Shown here in pieces: positions 34,587 through 43,742 of a stretch of 64,000 nt of DNA. The first letter of the stretch is position 1. Each line of letters begins with the position of its first letter. The DNA is from Litoreibacter janthinus (GTDB lineage Bacteria > Pseudomonadota > Alphaproteobacteria > Rhodobacterales > Rhodobacteraceae), in NCBI RefSeq assembly GCF_900111945.1, contig NZ_FOYO01000001.1, positions 1,185,751-1,249,750 on the forward strand, in the 5' to 3' direction. The position numbers and the translations under genes are program-made. The notes under the pieces were generated by a model, which was given only the letters and a program-made list of their open reading frames with translations, made no database searches and had not been told where the DNA came from.

Positions 34587-35642
34587 ATGCTGAAGACCTT
34601 AACCAAAGCGGCAGCAGTTGCCGCGCTTCTGGCGACACCGCTGGCCGCGTGGGCGCAGGATTTTACGATCCGTGCGACCGCTAATTCCAACGAGAACGAT
34701 GAGGACTATGACGGTCTCGTCGTTTTCAAAAACTACGTTGAGGCGGCGTCCAACGGTCGTATCGCGGTGGAATTGTTCATCGGCACTCAACTTTGCGCAA
34801 CCGGGGCGGAATGCCTCGAAGGCGTAGCTGAAGGCTCGATTGATGTTTATATCTCCACCTCTGGTGGGGCTGCGGGCATCTTCCCCTACGTGCAGGTGCT
34901 GGATCTGCCTTACCTGATGGCCAATGATCGCGTTGCCGAAGCGGTGCTGACAGGCGACTTCACCCGCAAGATGCGTGACATGGCACTGGAAACCTCGGAC
35001 GGCTCGATCCGTCTGATGACCATTGGCAATACCGGCGGCTGGCGCAACTTTGCCAACACCAAACGCCGCGTGGCCAAGCCGTCCGATATGGAAGGCCTGA
35101 AGATCCGCACCGTTGTGGCGGACCTTCCGCAAGAGTTGGTCAAAGCACTCGGCGCGTCGCCTACACCAATCCCATGGCCGGAGCTGTTCACGTCATTCCA
35201 AACCGGCGTCGTTGAAGGTTCCAAAAATGGAATCACCGACATCATGGGCATGAAGTTCCCAGATGCTGGTTTGCAATATGTGACACTAGACGGTCACGCC
35301 TATATGGGCGCGTTGTGGTGGATGTCGAATGCAAGCTTTATGGCAATGCCAGAAGACTTGCGCCGCGTTGTCGTGGACGGCTTTAGCCAACTGCAGCAAG
35401 CGACGTTCGCGTCGCCAAAGCGTAAGTCCATTGCGGCCTATGAAGCCTTCGTTGCTGGAGGCGGCGATCTCTACGTGCCGTCTCCGGACGAGAAAGCAGC
35501 GTTCGCCGAAGCCGCTGCTCCTGTGCAGGACTGGTTCCGCAACAATGTTGACGGTGGTGGCGAAATTCTCGACGCCTTGGTTGCTGCGGTCGGCGAGGCT
35601 GAGGCCGATCTGTCCGCAGGCTACGAGCGCGACCTGAACTAA
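34587..35642 (+). CDS. TRAP transporter periplasmic binding protein (DctP)
   Basis: A 351-aa solute-binding protein with a signal peptide (MLKTLTKAAAVAALLATPLAAWAQ). The DctP fold is evident: EGVAEGSIDVYIST, YVQVLDLPYLMANDRVAEAV, GNTGGWRNFANTKRRVAKPSDMEGLKIRT and PTPIPWPELFTSFQTGVVEGSKNG. GLKIRT holds the arginine that binds the anionic group of the ligand in relatives. The ligand is unknown; operon context suggests a sulfonate or sulfo-sugar. Preceded by AGGGAGG. A strong terminator follows. Confidence 0.93.
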   Translation: MLKTLTKAAAVAALLATPLAAWAQDFTIRATANSNENDEDYDGLVVFKNYVEAASNGRIAVELFIGTQLCATGAECLEGVAEGSIDVYISTSGGAAGIFPYVQVLDLPYLMANDRVAEAVLTGDFTRKMRDMALETSDGSIRLMTIGNTGGWRNFANTKRRVAKPSDMEGLKIRTVVADLPQELVKALGASPTPIPWPELFTSFQTGVVEGSKNGITDIMGMKFPDAGLQYVTLDGHAYMGALWWMSNASFMAMPEDLRRVVVDGFSQLQQATFASPKRKSIAAYEAFVAGGGDLYVPSPDEKAAFAEAAAPVQDWFRNNVDGGGEILDALVAAVGEAEADLSAGYERDLN

Positions 35643-35647
35643 AATCT

Positions 35648-35682
35648 ATCGTAGCAGCGCAGTCCAAATGCGCTGCTACGAT
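35648..35682. terminator. Bidirectional terminator between dctP and Sel1 gene
   Basis: Perfect 14-base stem (ATCGTAGCAGCGCA at 35648-35661 with 35669-35682) around a 7-base loop, just after dctP and directly before the stop of the convergent Sel1 gene. Confidence 0.8.
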
Positions 35683-36150
35683 TTACCTGAACGGGTACAT
35701 CCAGACCTTATAGTCGGCGACGAGTATATGCGCTTTCTTGATCATCTCAGGGGTCATCTTCTTGACTACTTCCTCAAGGCTGATCGCTGCATCGGGATCG
35801 CCTCCAATGGCCGAGAGTGTGTACCACATGTAAGCGCGGGTCAGATCGGGCGCAGGCAATCCCCGTCCGACTTCGTAATACCAACCAATTGCAGATTGCG
35901 AGCCGGGGTGCCCCTTCATGGAACTGCGAAGATACCATTCAAACGCCCGTTCGTCGTCGCGTTCCACCCCCAAACCCATCGCATACATGATGCCGATAAG
36001 CTCCTCCGCATCTGCATTTCCAGCCTTCGCCGCTGGCACAAGTTCTGCGTAGGCCTGCTCAAATTGATTGCTCTCCATGAGGTCGCGGGCGGTTTCAATA
36101 TCCGCGAACGCCGGAGAGACGCTCAGAAGCAAGGCAATCAGGTTTCTCAT
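35683..36150 (-). CDS. Secreted Sel1-repeat protein
   Basis: A 155-aa protein with a signal peptide (MRNLIALLLSVSPAFA) and Sel1/TPR-like repeats, for example NADAEELIGIMYAMGLGVERDDERAFEWYLRSSMKGHPGSQSAIGWYYEVGRG in residues 45-97, with the A-x-x-x-L-G-x-x-Y/G pattern. Such repeats bind other proteins. The ATG at 36150 has AGAAGGG upstream. An upstream in-frame extension would run into the divergent peroxidase and is rejected. Role unknown. Confidence 0.85.
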   Translation of the reverse strand: MRNLIALLLSVSPAFADIETARDLMESNQFEQAYAELVPAAKAGNADAEELIGIMYAMGLGVERDDERAFEWYLRSSMKGHPGSQSAIGWYYEVGRGLPAPDLTRAYMWYTLSAIGGDPDAAISLEEVVKKMTPEMIKKAHILVADYKVWMYPFR

Positions 36151-36171
36151 TGGGGTCACGCCCTTCTTGTG

Positions 36172-37467
36172 ATGTTTGGGGTGGCGCCAGCAATGGTCTT
36201 TGCCGAGGCCCTTCCAGCCGCATTGACAGGGGCTGATTTTCATCCAGTGGACCGCGAACAAGCGGCGCTTGGTCAGCTATTGTTCTACGACAAAATCCTG
36301 TCCGGAAACAAGAATATCAGCTGTGGCACTTGTCATCATCCAAAGTTCGGCACGTCTGATGGATGGTCCTTAGGGGTCGGAGAGGGTGGCGTTGGTCTTG
36401 GCACCGAACGTAACGCTGGCACTGGCCATTCGCGCATAGAGCGCCGCGTTCCGCGCAATGCCACCGGCTTGTGGAATCTTGGCGCGCGGGAAGTGCATAC
36501 ACTAATGCATGACGGCCGCATAAGTTCTGCGAACACCTATGGTAACAGCTTCAACACGCCCGCTGAGGAATGGCTACCAGATGGAATAGATAGCGTGTTG
36601 GCTGCGCAGGCGTTCTTCCCGCTGACCTCCGAGACTGAAATGGCAGGCGGCACGGGCGAGAACGAGGTCTCGGGCGCGGTGACCGACCGCATCGACAATG
36701 GCTGGCCAATTATCGCGAAACGTGTCCGGACGATCCCGGAATACGGCCAGAAGTTCGTCGACGCGTTTGACCACATCAACGCCCCCGAGGAGGTCACGGT
36801 CGTTGAGATCGCCAATGCGCTTGCGGCCTTTCAGGCTCTTGAGTTCCAGAGCATAGATAGTCCTTTCGATCAGTATCTGGCGGGAAATGAAACTGCGCTT
36901 AGCGGTGACCAGAAACGTGGACTTGATCTTTTCTATGGCAAAGGTAACTGCAACGCTTGCCACAGCGGCTCGCTGCTGTCGGACCAGAAATTCCATGCCA
37001 TTGGAGTCCCGCCCTTCGGCCCCGGTCGAACGCGCCGTTTCGACCTGATCGCGCGCGATGTTGGGCGGCTGGGAGAAAGCGACCGGCTCGAGGACGCCTA
37101 TAAGTTCCGCACGCCGATGTTGCGCAACGTGGCTCTAACAGCGCCCTACGGTCATAACGGGGCCTACAATACCCTAGAGGATATGATCCGTCAGCACTTG
37201 GAACCGGCTGCAATGTTCGCGGCTTGGACACCTGCGAAGGCGAAGCTACCCGAGGTTGCTTGGCTTCAAAATACTGATCTTCTGATATGGCAGGACCGGT
37301 CCGAAATGGCGCGACAAGCGCGTGTTTTTGCGCCAACTGGCCCGCGCCTGACCGATAGCGAGATTGCGCAGCTGGTGGCCTTTATGAATGCCCTAACTGG
37401 GACGTCGCTTGATACGCCAGTTTTTGGAGTGCCGGAACGCGTTCCAAGTGGTCTTGCTGTCGATTGA
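36172..37467 (+). CDS. MauG-like di-heme cytochrome c peroxidase; start uncertain
   Basis: About 431 aa from ATG 36172. Two CxxCH haem sites (CGTCHH and CNACHSG) and the family stretches LGQLLFYDKILSGNKN, FQSIDSPFDQYLAG, RTPMLRNVALTAPYGHNGAYNTLEDM place it in the CCP/MauG family. Electrons would come from a periplasmic cytochrome. The N-terminus reads MFGVAPAMVFAEA, only part of a signal peptide, and no better start was found: the open frame continues upstream, but through the antisense Sel1 gene. The two divergent start codons are only 21 bp apart. A longer signal beginning at a rare codon, or a rearranged 5' end, are both possible. Confidence 0.8.
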   Translation: MFGVAPAMVFAEALPAALTGADFHPVDREQAALGQLLFYDKILSGNKNISCGTCHHPKFGTSDGWSLGVGEGGVGLGTERNAGTGHSRIERRVPRNATGLWNLGAREVHTLMHDGRISSANTYGNSFNTPAEEWLPDGIDSVLAAQAFFPLTSETEMAGGTGENEVSGAVTDRIDNGWPIIAKRVRTIPEYGQKFVDAFDHINAPEEVTVVEIANALAAFQALEFQSIDSPFDQYLAGNETALSGDQKRGLDLFYGKGNCNACHSGSLLSDQKFHAIGVPPFGPGRTRRFDLIARDVGRLGESDRLEDAYKFRTPMLRNVALTAPYGHNGAYNTLEDMIRQHLEPAAMFAAWTPAKAKLPEVAWLQNTDLLIWQDRSEMARQARVFAPTGPRLTDSEIAQLVAFMNALTGTSLDTPVFGVPERVPSGLAVD

Positions 37468-37501
37468 GGGGGGCGGTGGCTGCGGGACGTGCCGATTGAA
37501 G

Positions 37502-37529
37502 AGCCCCACCAGATCGTTCTGGTGGGGCT
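37502..37529. terminator. Terminator between convergent peroxidase and icd genes
   Basis: Perfect 12-base stem (AGCCCCACCAGA with TCTGGTGGGGCT) around TCGT, followed by TTTTG. Confidence 0.9.
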
Positions 37530-37538
37530 TTTGTCGTT

Positions 37539-39746
37539 TTAGCCAATGATGCTGTTCAGCGTCTCAGAGGGGCGCATGACAGCAGCGGTTTTCGCGGGGT
37601 CAGAATGATAATAGCCCCCGATATCAGCCGCTTTGCCTTGCGCGGCAGCTAGATCGGCAACGATTTTTGCCTCGTTATCTGCCAGCTCTTTTGCCAGCGG
37701 CTCAAACTCGGTCGCCATTTCGGCGTCATCAGTTTGTGCGGCCAAGGCCTGAGCCCAATACAGTGCAAAATAGAAGTGGCTGTCACGGTTGTCCGGTTGG
37801 CCAACCTTGCGGCCCGGGGATTTGTCGTGATCTAGAATGCCTTGGGTGGCGACGTCGACAGCCTTGCCCAAAACCATTGCCTTGGTATTGCCTTTGACCT
37901 GAGCAAGGTACTTAAGGCTTTCTCCCAACGCGCAGAACTCGCCGAGTGAATCCCAGCGGAGGTGGTTCTCTTCGACCAACTGTTGGACGTGCTTCGGCGC
38001 GGAGCCACCTGCGCCCGTTTCAAACAGACCGCCGCCCTGCATCAGTTTGACGATCGATAGCATCTTGGCCGAAGTTCCCAACTCAAGGATCGGGAAAAGG
38101 TCGGTTAGATAATCGCGCAGCACGTTGCCGGTGACTGCAATCGACGTGTCGCCTTTGCGGATTGTGTTGAAGGACAGGGCAGTCGCTTCACGCGGAGCGA
38201 GGATCTGGAATTTGTTCGCAACGCCAGCTTTATCAAGCAACGGACGAACATATTTCAGGAGTTCCGCGTCATGTGCGCGCGTTTCGTCTAGCCAGAAAAT
38301 GGCTTGGCAGTTTTCCAACGCCTGACGGTCGATCGCCAATTGCACCCAATCCTCGATAGGAGCCTGACGGGTGGACGCGGAGCGCCAGATGTCACCGGCC
38401 TCGACCTCGTGAGCGTGCAGCACTTCGCCGGAGTCCAGAACCATGCGAACGGTGCCGTCGGCGGGAATTTCGAATGTGGTTGGGTGGGAGCCGTATTCCT
38501 CGGCCTTTTGCGCCATAAGCCCGACGTTCTGCACTGTGCCCGCGGTTGACGGGTCGAGCGCGCCATTGGCTTTGCAGTTCTTGATGGCTTCATCATATAC
38601 GGCAGCGTAAGAGCTATCCGGAATAACGCAATTGGTGTCTGCCTCCGCCCCGTCGGGGCCCCAGCCTTTACCACCAGCGCGGATCAGTGCGGGAATGGAA
38701 GCGTCGATGATGACATCAGACGGAACATGCAGGTTGCTGATGCCCTTGTCGGAGTTCACCATATAAAGCGGTGGGTTGTCGGCAATCACCGCGGCAATTG
38801 CCTTCTGGATCTCTGCTGCCTTCGGCGACGTCGCAACGACATCCAGCATAGCACCGAGTCCCGAGTTCGGGTTGGCACCAGCGGCGGCCAGATCATCGCC
38901 GTATTGGTCAAATACTGGCTTCAAGAAGGCTTTGACTGCATGGCCGAAAATGATCGGGTCCGAGACCTTCATCATCGTGGCTTTGAGGTGGATTGAGAAT
39001 AGAACGCCCGAAGCCTTGGTCGCAGCAACTTGTTCCAGCAGAAACGCGCCAAGCGCCTTTGCCGACATGAACGTCGCGTCGACTACTGTTCCAGCAGGAT
39101 AGGAAACCGCATCTTTCAGAACAGTGACGCTGCCGTCTTTGGCGACAAGCTCGATCCGCGCAGTTGCAGCCTTAGCCAATGTCGCGGATTTCTCGTTCGA
39201 CCGGAAATCGTTTGCCGACATGGTTGCGACCGATGTCTTGCTGTCGGCGGACCAGACGCCCATCCGGTGTGGGTTGGCCTGTGCATAATTCTTTACGGCG
39301 ACTGCGGCGCGGCGATCGGAGTTCCCTTCGCGCAGCACGGGGTTCACGGCGGACCCTTTGATGGCATCGTAGCGTGCGCGAATGGCGTTTTCTGCGTCGG
39401 TCTCTGGGTTTTCTGGGTAGTCAGGCAGATCGTAGCCTTGCGACTGCAACTCCGAGATGGCCGCCGCCAATTGCGGAACTGAGGCGGAAATGTTTGGCAA
39501 TTTGATTACGTTGGCTTCTGGTGTCTTAACCAATTCACCCAAATGCGCGAGATCATCCGTCTGGCGCTGCGCTTCTGTCAGATTTTCGGGGAAGGTCGCG
39601 ATGATACGTCCGGCCAACGAAATATCGCGGGTGCCGATTGTGACGTCAGCCGCCGCGGCGAACCGCCGAATGATCGGCAAAAACGAAGCAGAGGCCAATT
39701 CCGGCGCTTCATCGACTTTCGTGTAAACGATATCAGGATTTTCCAT
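37539..39746 (-). CDS. icd: Monomeric NADP-dependent isocitrate dehydrogenase (IDH-II)
   Basis: A 735-aa enzyme of the large monomeric isocitrate dehydrogenase family, which converts isocitrate to 2-oxoglutarate with NADP in the citric acid cycle. Characteristic segments are [81 protein letters not shown] and [13 protein letters not shown] [14 protein letters not shown]. Length is in the usual 735-745 range. ATG 39746 ([10 protein letters not shown]) is preferred; an ATG four codons earlier is possible but has GAGG directly adjoining it. Single gene, no operon partners. Confidence 0.95.
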   Translation of the reverse strand: MENPDIVYTKVDEAPELASASFLPIIRRFAAAADVTIGTRDISLAGRIIATFPENLTEAQRQTDDLAHLGELVKTPEANVIKLPNISASVPQLAAAISELQSQGYDLPDYPENPETDAENAIRARYDAIKGSAVNPVLREGNSDRRAAVAVKNYAQANPHRMGVWSADSKTSVATMSANDFRSNEKSATLAKAATARIELVAKDGSVTVLKDAVSYPAGTVVDATFMSAKALGAFLLEQVAATKASGVLFSIHLKATMMKVSDPIIFGHAVKAFLKPVFDQYGDDLAAAGANPNSGLGAMLDVVATSPKAAEIQKAIAAVIADNPPLYMVNSDKGISNLHVPSDVIIDASIPALIRAGGKGWGPDGAEADTNCVIPDSSYAAVYDEAIKNCKANGALDPSTAGTVQNVGLMAQKAEEYGSHPTTFEIPADGTVRMVLDSGEVLHAHEVEAGDIWRSASTRQAPIEDWVQLAIDRQALENCQAIFWLDETRAHDAELLKYVRPLLDKAGVANKFQILAPREATALSFNTIRKGDTSIAVTGNVLRDYLTDLFPILELGTSAKMLSIVKLMQGGGLFETGAGGSAPKHVQQLVEENHLRWDSLGEFCALGESLKYLAQVKGNTKAMVLGKAVDVATQGILDHDKSPGRKVGQPDNRDSHFYFALYWAQALAAQTDDAEMATEFEPLAKELADNEAKIVADLAAAQGKAADIGGYYHSDPAKTAAVMRPSETLNSIIG

Positions 39747-39758
39747 GGGGTTTCGCAT

Positions 39759-40279
39759 CCTCAGCTTTGATCTGTTGCGCTTGCCATATCCAACTCTGCG
39801 TTCAACGTCTACTCAAAGCAGTCCAATACTGTATAGAACAGGTGCGCTTCTTTGCCGCCATCGGTTTTGAGGAGGCGATACGATCAGAGAAGTAAAGCAG
39901 CCCCGGGGTTGCTATGGTGAGCGCACGACATCATTAGCTGAGCGGTCGTTGAGACTAAACCTTTAGGCATTACATGCCGCAGCTTCTGTTCTCTGCCACG
40001 CGAGCTTTTCGGAAACCCTTTCGACCGGAGTTTTCGCGAGATGGTTGGTGCGAGTGCAGGTCAGCGCCCCGAATTGCAGAGCCTGCATGCTGGCTAAAAT
40101 GGCGGAAGAAATCGCACTGCGATTGAAAAGCCAGCGTCGTCAAAGCTAACCGGGTCGCGGTGCGCATGAGTGGACTGGGCAGGGATCACGAAGCTGTGGG
40201 AGGCCTTTTCGTGTGTCCCGCTTGAATTATACTTCTCACCAGAGTTGTTGATGCCAACCATCCGATAGGAGGCAATCCA
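39759..40279. other. Intergenic region without a recognisable gene
   Basis: About 520 bp between the divergent icd and intradiol-dioxygenase-like genes. A 65-codon minus-strand frame and a longer one overlapping the next gene look like chance. I see no tRNA, repeat or consensus promoter. The 3' end holds the AGGAGG ribosome-binding site of the next gene. Confidence 0.45.
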
Positions 40280-40768
40280 ATGAGAAAAGACTTGATTACA
40301 CGCCGATCGCTTCTGGTCGCTGGTGCTGCCGTAGTGACGACAGGCGCGTCGTCCCTCGTGACACCGGTCGAAGCTCAAGCGATCGCTCCAACAAAATCTA
40401 TGCGCGGCGGGGCCAATAACTACATTCCCGGAGCACCCATCGTGGAACGCATTGGCGGGGGTGGGTTCTGGATGACAGGTACCGTTCGCCGCGCTGGCGA
40501 TGGTGCACCGCTTGCGGGTCAACGAATCCAAATCTGGGCCCATACGACCGAAGGGCATGAGCGCGATCCGCAAAGCCATGGGGCGACGCTGACAGACAAG
40601 AATGGTGAGTTCCGCTTAGAGATGCCCCAGATCGTTCCCGCATTTGGCCAACCACATGCTCACCTTGCCTATGACAGCGGTGATTTTGAAACGGTTTTCC
40701 TGCGTCCGATCATGCCGAGTTCCAAAGACACCAGACTTGAAGCACACTTCGTCCTTAAGTCGGCCTGA
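40280..40768 (+). CDS. Tat-exported intradiol-dioxygenase-like protein
   Basis: A 162-aa protein with a twin-arginine signal (TRRSLLVAGAAVVTTGASS). The domain resembles the catalytic core of intradiol ring-cleavage dioxygenases: a beta-sandwich (FWMTGTVRRAGDGAPLAGQRIQIW), a TLTDKNGEFRLEMP stretch, and the HxH pair in GQPHAHLAY that binds iron in the family. The two iron-binding tyrosines are not both obvious, so catalysis is uncertain. AGGAGG precedes the ATG. The next gene, 9 bp on, encodes a ferric-reductase-like membrane protein, and the two probably act together in the periplasm. Confidence 0.7.
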   Translation: MRKDLITRRSLLVAGAAVVTTGASSLVTPVEAQAIAPTKSMRGGANNYIPGAPIVERIGGGGFWMTGTVRRAGDGAPLAGQRIQIWAHTTEGHERDPQSHGATLTDKNGEFRLEMPQIVPAFGQPHAHLAYDSGDFETVFLRPIMPSSKDTRLEAHFVLKSA

Positions 40769-40777
40769 TAGACATTG

Positions 40778-41380
40778 ATGGAAGTCACACGAGCGACATT
40801 GATTTGGGTAGCCTTCGGTGTTGCACTTGTCGTGCCTGTGGCCTTTGCATTTGCAAGCCCTCTGCTGGCGTGGCGTGATCCGATCTATGTCGGGGCGGGT
40901 TTCGCTGGGGTCATCGCGATAGCACTATTGTTGATCCAACCTGTGCTTGCCTCGGGGGTCTTGCCCGGGGTGTCTGCGCTCCGTTGGCGACGGCTTCACC
41001 GTTTATTTGGTGGGTTGTTGGTTGTGGCGGTCATCGCCCACGTTGCTGGCCTTTGGATCACGAGTCCGCCTGACGTAGTGGATGCACTGATGTTCGTCTC
41101 ACCAACACCGTTTTCGGCGTGGGGTGTGCTTGCCATGTGGGCGATATTTGGGACTGCTCTTCTGGCAGTGTTGCGCCGGCCGCTGCGCCTTCGCTGGCAG
41201 GTATGGCAACTGTGCCATGCTACTTTGGCGGTCGTGATCGTGTCGGGCAGTGTAGTGCATGGAATTTTGATTGAAGGCACGATGGAGACTGTCTCGAAAA
41301 CGGTACTCTGCGCACTGGTGATCGCGGCAACAATCAAGGCCATCTCTGGCCTTAAGGTCTTTACTGGACGCGCGCGTTAG
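40778..41380 (+). CDS. Ferric-reductase-like transmembrane protein
   Basis: A 200-aa membrane protein with about five to six helices and the ferric-reductase/cytochrome-b-type pattern. Histidines sit in the membrane segments (RLHRLFGGLLVVAVIAHVAGLW and LCHATLAVVIVSGSVVHGILI), spaced as for two b-type haems. No FAD/NAD module is attached, as in the YedZ-like and other haem-only members. Start ATG 40778 (a TTG one codon earlier is possible); the ribosome-binding site is weak, so coupling to the upstream gene is likely. Confidence 0.8.
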   Translation: MEVTRATLIWVAFGVALVVPVAFAFASPLLAWRDPIYVGAGFAGVIAIALLLIQPVLASGVLPGVSALRWRRLHRLFGGLLVVAVIAHVAGLWITSPPDVVDALMFVSPTPFSAWGVLAMWAIFGTALLAVLRRPLRLRWQVWQLCHATLAVVIVSGSVVHGILIEGTMETVSKTVLCALVIAATIKAISGLKVFTGRAR

Positions 41381-41395
41381 GTGCGACGCGCCAGT

Positions 41396-42538
41396 TCAGC
41401 GCGGATCGTCGCCGAGACTGTTGAGAAACTGAATTAAGTCACTTGATTCACGCTCTGACAACCCGAGCGGGGCCAAAATCGCCTCTCCATCGGCATGAAG
41501 GCGCTCCAGATCTATCGTGTTGTAGTGCTGTACGACTGCTTGAAGGTCGGCGAGGCTTCCGTTGTGCATATACGGCGCGGTGTTGGCTGCTCCCCGCAAA
41601 CTTGGAACGCGAAAAGTCCCGAAGTCTGAATGCTGGGGCCGCACTTGCCGAATTGCCCAAGCGCCACGTTTCAACGGGTCATCGGAAAATGTTCCTGCAA
41701 GGGTGAATGGGCTAGTGCTCAACGCTTGCAGGCCCCCATATCGTCCTGTGTCGACGCGGGTTTCAGTCACGAAATAGGGCACGCCTGCGTCGTGAAACTC
41801 ACCATTAGTGAAAGCAGGCCCTGAATGGCAGAACGCGCAATTCCCACGCCCAAGGAAAAGCTGCAATCCGCGTTGCGCAGACAGCGGATACTGAGACGCA
41901 CTTGCAAGGTCACCGGCTTCCAAAGCGTCGCGGAACCTGTCGAAGGATGTGGGGCCCGTTATCAACGTCTCCTGATAGGCCGCCAGAGCTTTGGAGATAT
42001 TCACCACGACGTCGTCTGCGCTTTGCTCCGAGATCGAACCAAACACACCGACATATCGGTCTGAGATGGCGCTGTTCTCTAGCGCGGCTTTGAGGTCCGC
42101 GGGATCGAACCCCATTTCGTCACTGCTTAGAATTGGCGTGAGGCTTTGCGCCCAAAGATTGTCTGTATCTCCTGCCCACCCAAACCACCGATGCACGCGT
42201 ACATTCACGACGGAAGGCGTGTTGCGGTCCAAGAGAGAATTCCCGATTGCACGAGCGCGGGGTTCGGCAAAACCGTGTTCGAGATCGTGACAACTGGCGC
42301 AAGACATCTTCCTGTCACGCGACAGGACCGGGTCGAAAAACAGGGTTTCACCTAGGGCAATTGCAGCAGCAAGACCGGAAACGCGGTTGCTGGGATCAGG
42401 CTCGAATGCGGGCGGCCATGGTCCGTGCGACAGCGTCATGGCGATTTCCTCGCCTGACAACAGGACTTGCGCAAGTGCAGAAGACGTTGCCGTGCCAACA
42501 AGTGAAATGACGAGCAGGAGGGCGGAAGGCCTGATCAT
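41396..42538 (-). CDS. MauG-like di-heme cytochrome c peroxidase
   Basis: A 380-aa secreted protein with a signal peptide (MIRPSALLLVISLVGTATSSALA) and two CxxCH haem sites (CASCHD in region 1, CAFCHS in region 2). Family signatures are LGETLFFDPVLSRDRKMSC, TPSVVNV and RVPSLRGAANTAPYMHNGSLADL. It is third in an operon with an amidohydrolase and a YtkA-like protein, with 4-bp ATGA overlaps between all three. A related peroxidase lies at 36172. Electron donor and true substrate are unknown. Confidence 0.9.
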   Translation of the reverse strand: MIRPSALLLVISLVGTATSSALAQVLLSGEEIAMTLSHGPWPPAFEPDPSNRVSGLAAAIALGETLFFDPVLSRDRKMSCASCHDLEHGFAEPRARAIGNSLLDRNTPSVVNVRVHRWFGWAGDTDNLWAQSLTPILSSDEMGFDPADLKAALENSAISDRYVGVFGSISEQSADDVVVNISKALAAYQETLITGPTSFDRFRDALEAGDLASASQYPLSAQRGLQLFLGRGNCAFCHSGPAFTNGEFHDAGVPYFVTETRVDTGRYGGLQALSTSPFTLAGTFSDDPLKRGAWAIRQVRPQHSDFGTFRVPSLRGAANTAPYMHNGSLADLQAVVQHYNTIDLERLHADGEAILAPLGLSERESSDLIQFLNSLGDDPR

Positions 42539-42927
42539 TTGATCTCAACATCCAAGGTGAAAAATCTTGGCTCACCCTCCCCGAACACTGTGACCTGCAC
42601 CTGCCAAGATCCGGGCATATGAAATACCATGCCAGAGACGGAAAATTGCCCGTCCGTCGACGGGTTCACAACCGGTGTATAATTCATCCCATGCTGATGC
42701 GCTGGCATGATGGCGTCGATGCTGACACGCTTAACCGCTTCGGCCTCTTCGCCACAAAAAGCCAATTGCATCACGAAAGTCTGTGACACGGTCATCGGGC
42801 TAAGTCTGGCAAAAGCACGAAGCGGTTCTGGAACTTCTGCGACTAACTCGCGGTCGCCCTCCACAGGGGCACACGCAAGTGCAGGAGCTGAAAAAAGGAC
42901 TGCGGCAATCGCTGCAAAGAGCTTCAT
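42535..42927 (-). CDS. Secreted YtkA-like beta-sandwich protein
   Basis: A 130-aa protein with a signal peptide (MKLFAAIAAVLFSAPALACA). A short domain follows with the pattern MPAHQHGMNYTPVV ... GMVFHMPGSWQVQVTVF, the YtkA/FixH-like Ig fold with a His-containing H-x-H-G-M segment that may bind metal. It overlaps both neighbours by 4 bp. Likely acts with the di-heme peroxidase. Function unknown. Confidence 0.72.
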   Translation of the reverse strand: MKLFAAIAAVLFSAPALACAPVEGDRELVAEVPEPLRAFARLSPMTVSQTFVMQLAFCGEEAEAVKRVSIDAIMPAHQHGMNYTPVVNPSTDGQFSVSGMVFHMPGSWQVQVTVFGEGEPRFFTLDVEIK

Positions 42928-43730
42928 TTTGTGGCCAACATTACCTCGGCATTCTCGAATGCAATCTTGCGCGCAATATCCTTCGGCAAGGCGGATAGCC
43001 AACTGCGCGAATACTCCGCATGTGGCCCGACGTAGTACCACCGTTCTGGCGCGAATGTGTCCGTCCCAACCATGAAGCGATCGGGATGCGCCGTGAAGAC
43101 TGTACGCCACTCGGGGTTAAGCCCTTGCGAACCCGACATATCGGAGCGGTATGCCAGATCGGACCAAAGACGAGGATGAGTTGCCAGAGCGTCTGCAATT
43201 TCGTCGGGGCGTTCGAAGCCCGAATGCGCCCACAGCACACGGGCCTCTGGCCAGCTTTCGAAAATCAGATCAAGCGCCTCACGGTCGCCGTGGTGGTGCA
43301 GCAGCAGGTTGCGCTCTTGTGCGAGTTCTATCATCCGTTGGACAACGTCAGTTCTGATGTCGTCACCAAACGCGTGAAACTCTCCAATTGCTTCATAGTC
43401 GAACTGTGATAGGCGAGTTTCGATATAGGTGATGACAGCGGGATCGTGCATCCACGTGCTAGTCTCGCCGCGTCTCCGGTAAGGCCGAAGCGCTGGTACG
43501 ACGATTTCAGGTGCTGCCGCCTTGAGCTTTTGTGTGCCATCATCGTCAGAGCTAGAGACCAGTGCCTTCTTAATGCCTGCCTCGCGTAGAATTTTGGCCA
43601 CTTGAGCAGGTGGAACCTGAGTGACCGCGTCGTGACTGTAGTGGATATGCGCGTCAAATATCGGCAAGTCCTGCGCATTGGCAGCGGCGCAGGTCAAAAT
43701 CAAAGCAGATGCGGCAAGGCGGCGAAGCAT
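42924..43730 (-). CDS. Periplasmic amidohydrolase-family protein
   Basis: A 268-aa protein with a signal peptide (MLRRLAASALILTCAAANAQ) and an amidohydrolase_2-type TIM barrel: FDAHIHYSH (metal-binding HxH near residue 28-33), LLLHHHGDREALD, VLWAHSGFERPDE and FMVGTDTFAP with the conserved Asp. Most relatives hydrolyse or decarboxylate small organic acids. It is unusual for this group to be exported. First in a three-gene coupled operon with the YtkA-like and peroxidase genes. Confidence 0.82.
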   Translation of the reverse strand: MLRRLAASALILTCAAANAQDLPIFDAHIHYSHDAVTQVPPAQVAKILREAGIKKALVSSSDDDGTQKLKAAAPEIVVPALRPYRRRGETSTWMHDPAVITYIETRLSQFDYEAIGEFHAFGDDIRTDVVQRMIELAQERNLLLHHHGDREALDLIFESWPEARVLWAHSGFERPDEIADALATHPRLWSDLAYRSDMSGSQGLNPEWRTVFTAHPDRFMVGTDTFAPERWYYVGPHAEYSRSWLSALPKDIARKIAFENAEVMLATK

Positions 43731-43742
43731 ACGAGTAATCCC

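Noticed and set aside
35668..36171. The peroxidase reading frame extends about 500 bp upstream without a stop.
   Set aside because: That part is antisense to the Sel1-repeat gene, has no signal-like or haem sequence and does not resemble the family. The extension is a shadow frame.
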